A stretch of 64,000 nt of DNA from Bryopsis sp. KO-2023 (lineage: Eukaryota > Chlorophyta > Ulvophyceae > Bryopsidales > Bryopsidaceae). The notes beneath the pieces are model-generated. The model was not told the DNA's origin and ran no database searches. It worked only from the letters and a program-made list of their open reading frames with translations. The position numbers and the translations under genes were made by a program. This document shows positions 56,496-64,000 of this stretch, in pieces. The stretch is taken from NCBI GenBank assembly GCA_030272585.1, contig BSYQ01000007.1, positions 1,802,001 to 1,866,000 of the forward strand, in the 5' to 3' direction. How positions within the stretch are numbered: position 1 is the stretch's first letter; each line of letters starts with the position of its first letter.

Positions 56496-56806
56496 TTGAG
56501 ATTGATGCAAACAGTGAGTATAAATGAGAGATATCCCTGAAGAGACAAGGGAATGAGAAAAGAATTTTAGTCTATGACTGATGGGGGTTCAGGGGAGATG
56601 GTGTTAGTGCTGAGACCAGGTCAGCTATTTTCTTTTCTACTGTCTTTGGGATGGTCTTTCAGATGGGGTGTTCCTTTTTGCTTTTTGGAGAGTCTTTGGG
56701 GATTTTCTTTTGCTTTGAGGGGGGGCTCTATTCTCTTGCTGGATTTTCTATGTGCTTATGGTGACCTTAGGACTGGGGTCCAGCTTCCCAAGGTCAGGGG
56801 GAGTCT
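56496..56806 (+). other. 3' non-coding part of element A with PPT
   Basis: About 310 bp without a supported gene; ends in a purine-rich stretch AAGGTCAGGGGGAG just before the LTR. Confidence 0.6.
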
Positions 56807-57117
56807 TGTGACAGTTTTTCTTAGTGGAAGTAGAAGTGTGGGTTTAGTGGGAATCGAACTCGTGATCTCCGGATCACGAGTCTTACTTTTTCTATCCGAA
56901 CCACTCGGCTGAGTGTTGGTTGTTGACGGTTAGTTGGGTGACTGATCGGATTAGGCGACAATTGTGTGAATGAGTGAGAAGTGGTTCCGGGGAGGATTCG
57001 AACCTCCGCCGCAACCGTAACTGTCTTTGACCGGTCCGCACTACAAGAGTAGTGTGGTGGTGGACTCGGTGTTCTTTGTAAAGTTCCATTGTCTTTATAC
57101 CACTCCCGTGTCTTACA
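56807..57117 (+). repeat. 3' LTR of element A
   Basis: This copy keeps the better-paired forms of the tRNA-like blocks. The plus strand has CTCGTGAT..ATCACGAG as a perfect hairpin near 56857-56880. Antisense to 56989-57006 is a textbook T-arm, GGAGG-TTCGAAT-CCTCC. Confidence 0.93.
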
Positions 57118-57336
57118 CCCATTCACCTTTTCCTGTCTGCAAGCAGTTTTCGGTTGCTGTGGGTGAATTGTAACTATCTTCTCTGGAAGATCACGGAATC
57201 AGTCAATTGAAGGAAGTACACACCCCAACTGGGATGGATAGCGTTAAATTCACAACACTATTGCTTCGGCTGTGTTAAAGAGCAGCACAGGGCGACTAAC
57301 ATAAAACCAAAATTTTATTTCCAGATCAACTGGACA

Positions 57337-57614
57337 TTACTCATTAACACACACCCCTTCTGGGTGGGAGCGGAATCCTACCTGCTTTTTTTTTGTGATT
57401 GGAACTTTGTTAAGATCAGGATCTGGTGGTGAACGGAATTTCCTTAATTTTAAAGTCATTTTGTGAGATGAGAGATCTCTAGGTATAAATTCTGGAAGAG
57501 GGATTGTATTGCTGAACAATTTTCTGTAAGAAAAGTCTGTTCGACAAAAAGGAGAAGGAAAGGCAAGGTTGGAAATATTAACACCGGTACTACACAATAT
57601 CTGGGTGAATCCAC
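57337..57614 (-). other. Possible 3'-terminal exon of an unrecognised minus-strand gene
   Basis: On the minus strand, after CACTTCAG, about 92 codons run to a stop with protein-like composition (NISNLAFPSPFCRTDFSYRK, NTIPLPEFIPRDLSSHKMTL, ending SHPEGVCVNE). No upstream exon was identified with confidence and no family is recognised. Confidence 0.35.
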
Positions 57615-59263
57615 CTGAAGTGAAATAGACTCTTTTTTCGAAATTTTAGTGAGAATTGGTTTAGCCAGATTTCTGTTTAATAAATGAAATGATGATGTTC
57701 AGAAGAGCCGAGTATCAACATGGGCTGCGAGAAACATATTGTTCAAAAACAGTCGAGGAACTTCTTTGCACTTGCATCAATGGGGTTGAGCAAATGATGA
57801 AGGCCCTTTCATTATTTTTTGTTTTGAAGGGAAGGGGGCTATCACTTTGGACCAAAGATTGTTTCGGTTTCTGGTTGAGTTTTGGGCTTTTTTTGAATTA
57901 ATAATTTGAAGGTAATGATGATGGTGCTGCGGAGCCAAGGCAAAAAGTTTTGATGATAATGGGTGCGTTGTTTTCGAAAAGAAACGGATAAACATAATTC
58001 CTGATCTGAAAGTAAAGGATCCTAAATATCAAATTTTCTGTGTCATTTTTTCTTTCCGCCATTTGTTTTCTATTTTACATTTTCCGAAAGTGTCTCGTGG
58101 TATGGAGAAGATATTTTTTCAATTCTGTATTTTTAAACCCTTTTCTCAGTAAATGGCTGCCAGTTTCATCGAAAGACCCCCCCCCCCTTTCCCTTTTTTC
58201 TCTTCTTAATCTGGGAGAAAAATTATGCTCTTCAAAGTTCTCTCCAATTCTATTTTGATTTTATTTTCTATCATATATTACTATTATTTTATTTGGGGGG
58301 ATCCAAGCTGGAGCTGGGGGGGATGAATTCTGATTATTTTTTATTGGAAATATTTAGGATGTTTTCTTTCTTGTTGTGTTCTAAACATAATCACGTGAAA
58401 AGGACTGGCTGCAAGCAGAGATGGATGGGAGCCGCCAATTACAGATTTGTTATCAAACTGTACCAACATTTCAGCAATATTTTCTATCCTGTTATTCTTC
58501 GGGAACTCAGAGGTTCAGCCACCAGCCAAAATGTGGTGAAGTGAATGTCCTTCACTTCTGGCAGCATAAAATCACTGGGCAATGAAACAATAAAAAAACA
58601 GTGTCAGCATACCAGAAACAGTCGATCATGCAATCAACCCTATCCATATATCAAATTCATATTTCCACTCTTCAAGAGTGAATGTCTCCTCCCAAAAAAA
58701 AAGAAAAGTTGGATCTTCTAGAGCGAGTGCAGTCCCTCATCTTTTGATAAGCCTCCCAAGTCTTTCACCCAAACCAAACAGATGAGAATGCAGGGTTCCA
58801 CCCCCTGAGTGGCTTGGGGCCTCTGTGCAGTTGAGTTGACCTATTTGTTGTTTGATATATAAGCCAGCATGGAGTCGAACCATGTGTTTGTCACCCAGTA
58901 TGGACCCTGGCCTCTGGGCAGATTAAAGCAAATTGAAAACAACATGCTTACGGGAAAAAGGTCGGCTGCGTGGTCGTCTCCGTACTGTTGCGCGCGACGC
59001 AGGAACTTCTGTCTTCTGTCTTCTGTCGTGTCCTCGCCCCCTCTGGAAAGTGACAGTGATGGTCCGGCGAGGTGAGGCAGTTCAACTTGCAGGAGAAGTG
59101 TGATTTTTTTTCAGAATGGCGGTCTGGGGGTGCGGAGTGTGGCTATGGATACAGTACATTTCGATGTGAATATCACGAGAGATATTCTCTCGAGGTTTCT
59201 GGCACCCTCGCGAACGAACACGCGCGATATACAAAAGCGTCCATACTCTTCATTCCATCCGAT

Positions 59264-59271
59264 TTCGTGAA
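59264..59271 (+). promoter_or_regulatory. Possible heat-shock element
   Basis: TTCGTGAA matches the two-unit core nTTCnnGAAn about 112 bp before the HSP101 start codon. Only two units are perfect; three are usual for strong HSF binding. Confidence 0.3.
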
Positions 59272-59382
59272 CCCGCGACTACATACGCTTATCGAGAAAC
59301 GAAGAAAACGCTTTTGTTATTTATCGATCGTTTTTGTTTGCACAACGTTCGACAGTTTGATTTTATCGGTTAGTTAAGAAGC

Positions 59383-62025
59383 ATGGTGAACCCAGACAAG
59401 ATCACCCAGAAGGGGCAGGAGGGTTTGGGTGCGGCGCACACCCTCGCGCAAGACTTGCAACATGCCCAGCTGACGCCTCTACACTTGGCAACGGCGCTGT
59501 TCGAAGATCCGGACGGCATTGGTCGGCAAGCCTGCATTCAAGTCGGGGGTCCGAGTGCTGCGCTCTCCGTTCCCAGGGTGCTGAGGCGAAAATTGGAGTC
59601 TCTGCCAAAGGTGGAACCCGCGCCTGACGACGTGGGTCCGTCGGCTGAGTTCAGGAAGATGCTACGCGAGGCGGGCAGTTTGCAGAGGAAACATGGTGAC
59701 GAGTACCTCGCGGTGGATTCGCTGCTTTTGGCCGCAATAAAAACGCGCGAAGTCTCCATCCTGTTGGCCGACGCGGGTGTGACGAGAGGTCAACTAGAAT
59801 CGGCCATAGAAGAGACAAGGGTGGCCAGCCCAGTGACGAGCACGACGGGAGACGATCATTTTCAGTCTTTGGAGCGTTACGGAACTGATCTCACAGCAGA
59901 AGCTCCGAAACTGGATCCGGTTATCGGCAGGGATGACGAGATTCGTCGAGTTGTTCGAGTGCTCTGTCGGAGAACGAAGAACAATCCGATTCTCATCGGC
60001 GAACCTGGAGTAGGGAAAACCGCCATCGTGGAGGGACTCGCACAGAGGATTGTGAGAGGTGACGTCCCAGAAACCTTGAAAGACACCAAGCTCATTTCGT
60101 TGGACATGGGAGCGCTGGTGGCTGGCGCGAAATACCGGGGCGAATTCGAAGAGAGGCTGAAGGCAGTCTTGAAGGAAATTCGCGACGCGCAAGGTTCCGT
60201 GGTGTTGTTTATCGACGAGGTGCACCTGGTGTTGGGCGCTGGGAAGACTGACGGAGCGATGGACGCGGCGAATCTCCTAAAGCCGATGTTGGCTCGGGGG
60301 GAGTTGAAGTGCATCGGCGCGACGACGCTCGCCGAGTATCGAAAGTATATCGAGAAAGACGCTGCTTTCGAGCGGAGGTTTCAACAGGTGCAAGTTGGGG
60401 AACCCAGCGTGCCCGACACGATCAACATGCTCAGAGGACTGAAAGAGAAATACGAGGGACACCACGGGGTGCACATAGCAGACCGCGCGCTGGTCGTCGC
60501 AGCGGAGCTGTCCGACCGGTACATCCAGAGCCGGTTTCTTCCCGACAAGGCCATCGACTTGATCGATGAGGCTTGCAGCAGCGTGAGGGTCCAATTGGAC
60601 AGCAAGCCTGAGGAGATAGATATGCTGGAAAGGCAAAAAGTCAGACTCCAAGTGGAAGAAACAGCTCTGAGCAAGGAGAAGGATCACCGCAGCCAAGACA
60701 GACTGAAAGAAGTGAAAGAGGAGTTGGCTGCCTTGTCTGAAAAGCTAGCACCCCTGCAAATGAGGTATTCCCAGGAAAAGGGCCGATTGGATGAAATCCG
60801 GAGGCTCCAGCAAAAGAAACAAGAGTTGCTGATGGCCCTGGAGCAAGCGGAAAACCAAGGCAATCTGGCGAGGATTGCGGACATCAAGTATGGGGCTCTC
60901 CAGGATGTCAGCGAAACCCTGAAAAGGTTCCAAGCTGAGTTGCCTGCAGATGCGATGCTGACTGAAAGCGTGGGGCCGGAGGAAATAGCGACGGTGGTTT
61001 CCAGGTGGACGGGCATCCCAGTGTCCAAACTTCAGCAGAACGACAGAGCCAAGCTTTTGAACCTCAAAACAGAGTTGCACAAGAGAGTGGTGGGCCAGGA
61101 TGAAGCAGTGTCTGCTGTTGCGGATGCCGTGCTTAGGTCCAGGGCTGGCTTAGCCGCTTCCGAAAGAGGCTCCAGTTTCTTGTTCCTTGGACCCACCGGT
61201 GTGGGCAAGACGGAATTGGCCAAAGCTCTTGCCTACCTCCTGTTCGATGATGAGAAACTGATGGTCAGAATCGATATGGGGGAATACATGGAGAAGCATT
61301 CTGTCAGCAGGCTGGTGGGTGCTCCCCCAGGCTATGTTGGGCACGATGATGGGGGCCAGTTGACTGAAGCAGTCAGACGGCGACCTTACAGCGTGGTGCT
61401 GTTCGATGAAGTGGAGAAAGCGCACCCCGATGTGTTCAACATTCTTCTATCGATTCTGGACGATGGCCGGGTGACTGACACCAAGGGACAAACCGTCAAT
61501 TTTGCAAACACTGTAATAATCATGACGTCAAACCTGGGGTCGGAGCGCTTGCTCACTGGGCAAGTGGACAGGGATGCGAAAGACTTGGTTCTGAAAGCAG
61601 CCAGGGGGTTTTTCCGCCCAGAATTTCTCAACAGATTGGACGCTCTTGTTGTGTTTGAGCCCCTGTCGGCCGATATGTTGATCGGAGTTGCGGAGAGAAT
61701 GGTGGCGGAATTGGCCCACAGACTGACATCGAAGAACATGAGCATGGAGGTTTCCACCAAGGCGCTGGAGTATGCTGTGAGTAAAGCCTACGATCCTGTA
61801 TATGGGGCCAGGCCTTTGAGAAGATGGTTGGAACAAGAGATCATGACGGCTTTGTCAAGAATGATTGTGGCGGGGTCGTTTGGTGAGAATTGCGCTGTTC
61901 TGGTCGACTCCGATGGGACAGGTTTGACATACTCTGTGAAAGTTCCTGATGGAGGGGATGAGCTGGTTGGCGAAGGGGGGTTGTCCTCGGTAGACGAGGA
62001 TGATATAATGGGTGATAGTTATTGA
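59383..62025 (+). CDS. HSP101: HSP101 / ClpB-type disaggregase, intact single coding exon
   Basis: A hexameric AAA+ chaperone that threads aggregated proteins through its pore with HSP70 help and confers heat tolerance. The 880-residue frame starts MVNPDKITQKG like cytosolic plant HSP101. The Clp N-domain covers about 1-145. NBD1 has Walker A GEPGVGKT at about 206, Walker B VVLFIDEVH and pore loop AKYRGEFEERL. The M-domain coiled coil spans about 410-530. NBD2 has Walker A GPTGVGKT at about 603, Walker B VVLFDEVE and pore loop PPGYVGHDDGG. The C-terminus ends in an acidic DEDDIMGDSY; plant HSP101s usually run slightly longer. No organelle transit peptide is evident. The 3' end converges on the glycosylase gene. 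Confidence 0.97.
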   Translation: MVNPDKITQKGQEGLGAAHTLAQDLQHAQLTPLHLATALFEDPDGIGRQACIQVGGPSAALSVPRVLRRKLESLPKVEPAPDDVGPSAEFRKMLREAGSLQRKHGDEYLAVDSLLLAAIKTREVSILLADAGVTRGQLESAIEETRVASPVTSTTGDDHFQSLERYGTDLTAEAPKLDPVIGRDDEIRRVVRVLCRRTKNNPILIGEPGVGKTAIVEGLAQRIVRGDVPETLKDTKLISLDMGALVAGAKYRGEFEERLKAVLKEIRDAQGSVVLFIDEVHLVLGAGKTDGAMDAANLLKPMLARGELKCIGATTLAEYRKYIEKDAAFERRFQQVQVGEPSVPDTINMLRGLKEKYEGHHGVHIADRALVVAAELSDRYIQSRFLPDKAIDLIDEACSSVRVQLDSKPEEIDMLERQKVRLQVEETALSKEKDHRSQDRLKEVKEELAALSEKLAPLQMRYSQEKGRLDEIRRLQQKKQELLMALEQAENQGNLARIADIKYGALQDVSETLKRFQAELPADAMLTESVGPEEIATVVSRWTGIPVSKLQQNDRAKLLNLKTELHKRVVGQDEAVSAVADAVLRSRAGLAASERGSSFLFLGPTGVGKTELAKALAYLLFDDEKLMVRIDMGEYMEKHSVSRLVGAPPGYVGHDDGGQLTEAVRRRPYSVVLFDEVEKAHPDVFNILLSILDDGRVTDTKGQTVNFANTVIIMTSNLGSERLLTGQVDRDAKDLVLKAARGFFRPEFLNRLDALVVFEPLSADMLIGVAERMVAELAHRLTSKNMSMEVSTKALEYAVSKAYDPVYGARPLRRWLEQEIMTALSRMIVAGSFGENCAVLVDSDGTGLTYSVKVPDGGDELVGEGGLSSVDEDDIMGDSY

Positions 62026-62372
62026 TTCAAGCTCCCTTGTTTGGAGGGTTGCTATTTTTTGAACAGGGTGTTTGGGGTAGCAGAAGTTTTCGCTTAGCTT
62101 AACAGCAATCATTGACCTGTGTTTATATATGTGAGGTCATTTGAAGGGATTTGGTTTCATTTCATTTACAGCGTTCTTCATGGAATGCAGTTTTGGGGAT
62201 TAGTGGACATGGGATTTTTGAACTCTACTGCGAGTGAGTTTCACTTGTGTGCTATTTTGATCTGTATGATGAACCCACAACTGGGGGCAAGTGTAAATAT
62301 GTGATTCAAGAAACTTCCCAAAATATTTTGGCAAACAATTAACACAGTGCCTCTACAAAAGACAGCAGTCCA

Positions 62373-63785
62373 TTACTTTTCCTTGTCTTTTTCCTTATCC
62401 TCTGCACTCTCTGCCTTATCATTATCATTTGTTTCCATCAAACTGTAACAGAAGCAATCTGTGACATGATCGTTGACCATTCCAACAGCTTGCATGAAGG
62501 CATAACAAATCGTCGGTCCGACAAACTTGAACCCTCGCTCCTTCAATCCTTTGCACATGGCTTCCGCCTCTGCTGTTCTGTAAAATAGAGAGAAGCAAAA
62601 CTGAGATCTGTGTTCTAGCAATTTGTGTTCTTCAATCAGTTGTATGGAAAATACAACTTCTTACAGAAGAAGAAGATGTTACAGAAGGTGTTCATAACAA
62701 GAAGCAAAACAGTTCTTTCGATTGGGTCAGACTCTCATGTGTGTGTCAAGGAAAAAGCCAGTGGACTTGCTCAACATCCTGGTGCAAATCCACGAGTGGA
62801 GAGAACATAATTTTTTTCACTCACTTTGCTGGCACCTCGCTCATTTTCTTCCATTCATTCACAATCGGCTTGCCATCGGGAACATAATCCCAAAGCATCT
62901 TTGACAAACTGCCGAATTCCTCCTGAGCCTCCAATGCACACCTATAACAATTCTCACCAGCATCAGTTCTCGGAACGCAACAGAATGGGAAACATGCCTT
63001 GTGTTGAAACCAAGCCTGACAAGGCGCACACAACAGGAGAGAAAACGGCCCTTCCTGCCAGGGTTTTGCAAGCATTTACTAATCTATTGTCCACAATCGT
63101 TCCTACTTTGCATTGCTGATTGTGCTCAAAATTTTGCCCTTGTGTTTGACAATGCCTGACTCTGGCTGCAGCAATCGCTTCACATCTTCGTCCGTGAATT
63201 CAGCAACTGTAGCTGGGTCGAATCCCCGAAAAGCTTCTCTGTATGATTCTCTCTTTTTCAAAATCGTGGCCCAACTCAATCCTGCCTGGGACCAAACATT
63301 TTTTTCGATACTCAGCTCAGCAATTTTGGGCGTAATGGGAAACTACCCAGGCCACTGTTCATCCCAACTTTCCACCGAGTGGAGGTGGTTATTTCATCCA
63401 GTAGTATTTGCAAAGGAAATTATGCAACCCATGTTCTCTGACACAGAAAACTGAAAATCATGAACTGGGAAGACGAAAAGTGGGTCGACCCTTCAACAAA
63501 TCGTATTGATATACGAAACAACGAATTTGGAAGACATTTTGCGTAACCGCCTTTATTCTACACCGGAATAAAAAAAAATACATTCTTTTTGTCTCAGTGA
63601 TTACAAATATTATGTTTATAGTTTCGATGCTTACTGTAATCGACTGCGATCAGACCTGGGCCCCTTCCAATGTCAGCATTTCAAAGAGTTTGACATCGTC
63701 GTAACATGGCCTCCCCCATTCGTTATCATGGTACTCAATATACAGCTGACTACCAGCACCAGCGTACTCCCCAGCCCATCCACAT
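62373..63785 (-). CDS. DNA-3-methyladenine glycosylase I (TAG family), four exons seen, 5' end missing
   Basis: Removes 3-methyladenine from alkylated DNA to start base-excision repair. Minus-strand exons are 63785-63656, 63285-63107, 62941-62825 and 62577-62373; introns are GT-AG and phases join. The first exon seen reads CGWAGEYAGAGS then IEYHDNEWGRPCYDD. The next has AGLSWATILKKRESYREAF, then NAK|CALEAQEEFGS, and last GFKFVGPTICYAFMQAVG with NDHVTDC. The zinc-snap ligands of the bacterial enzyme are all present: Cys of CGWAG, His of YHD, and His/Cys in HVTDC (H-x3-C). So is the active-site Glu of NEWG. A Lys/Asp/Glu-rich tail follows. Exons before 63785 are not resolved, so any transit peptide is unknown. 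Confidence 0.92.
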
Positions 63786-64000
63786 CTGGAAAACAATCAT
63801 ACAAAGATTTGTAACTAAGAAAATCCACCACAATTTCAGACAACGCTGAAGCCCTGTGCGATGATTGATTCCAATGGTCACCATAAGATTCGTTTAGAAA
63901 AACCCTGTGCTCAGAAATCAGCTGTGGATATCCGGTCCAGTTGAATTTCAGAGCCCAGTTGTTGTGGGGTTGGGGACGATTAAGACAATCTCCCCCCACT

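Larger units (their letters stand above)
12072..57117 (+). mobile_element. Element A: outermost Ty3/gypsy chromovirus, 45 kb with nested insertions
   Basis: Both LTRs are 311 bp (12072-12382 and 56807-57117), begin TG and end CA, and are flanked by the 5-bp duplication CCCAT (12067-12071 and 57118-57122). I count about six differences between the LTRs. Subtracting element D and a solo LTR leaves about 7.0 kb, normal for a gypsy element. Order is LTR, PBS, gag, pol (protease, RT, RNase H, integrase, chromodomain), PPT, LTR. All other elements between these coordinates landed in A or in something inside A. The pol gene has an internal deletion and a stop, so A is no longer autonomous. Confidence 0.96.
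57123..59382. other. Mostly non-coding flank between the nest and HSP101
   Basis: T-rich sequence with a C-run near 58185. A GATATATAAG at about 58853 precedes an ATG at 58869 whose frame is short and unrecognised. The only coding-like stretch I favour is the minus-strand segment 57337-57614, listed separately. Confidence 0.5.

Overview
The window is nuclear DNA of a eukaryote, probably of the green (streptophyte) lineage. Genes are split by short GT-AG introns with long T-rich introns and spacers. The host genes are a plastid-type anthranilate synthase alpha subunit, a plant-like HSP101/ClpB, a Trf4-like nucleotidyltransferase, an HMG-box protein and a DNA-3-methyladenine glycosylase I. The repeat load suggests a large-genome charophyte such as Chara; that is inference, not proof.

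Layout. 1-2354: 3' part of anthranilate synthase alpha. 3221-4620: nucleotidyltransferase. 5738-10030: sparse region with isolated coding-like exons, a 101-106 bp tandem repeat and a tRNA-like relic. 10374-11561: HMG-box gene whose box is broken by an inverted duplication. 12072-57117: one 45-kb mobile-element nest. 57123-64000: a possible minus-strand exon, intact HSP101/ClpB (59383-62025), and glycosylase exons on the minus strand (62373-63785).

The nest resolves completely from target-site duplications (TSDs). Ty3/gypsy chromovirus A (311-bp LTRs, TSD CCCAT) received a solo LTR and chromovirus D (473-bp LTRs, TSD GGAGG). D received a second solo LTR, hAT element E (TSD CATTGATG), chromovirus G (562-bp LTRs, TSD GGTTG), a hAT MITE and hAT element H (TSD GTAGCAAG). 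E received a MITE and the autonomous hAT element B (TSD CTCAAAGC). G received a MITE and a 433-bp deletion derivative of B. Removing every insertion with one TSD copy restores frame in D pol, D ORF3 and the E transposase, which independently supports the reconstruction.

The most unusual content is inside the nest. D and G both carry an extra gene after pol: a coiled coil plus a RING-like Cys/His module with the same spacing in both. E pairs its hAT transposase with a convergent second gene of 541 residues that I do not recognise. tRNA-like A/B-box modules recur in the LTRs of A, in a solo LTR and in three hAT MITEs. A has a canonical G GGA AAC -1 frameshift signal with a hairpin, while G instead overlaps gag and pol by ATGA. 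B and H carry arrays of their own subterminal motifs inside transposase introns.
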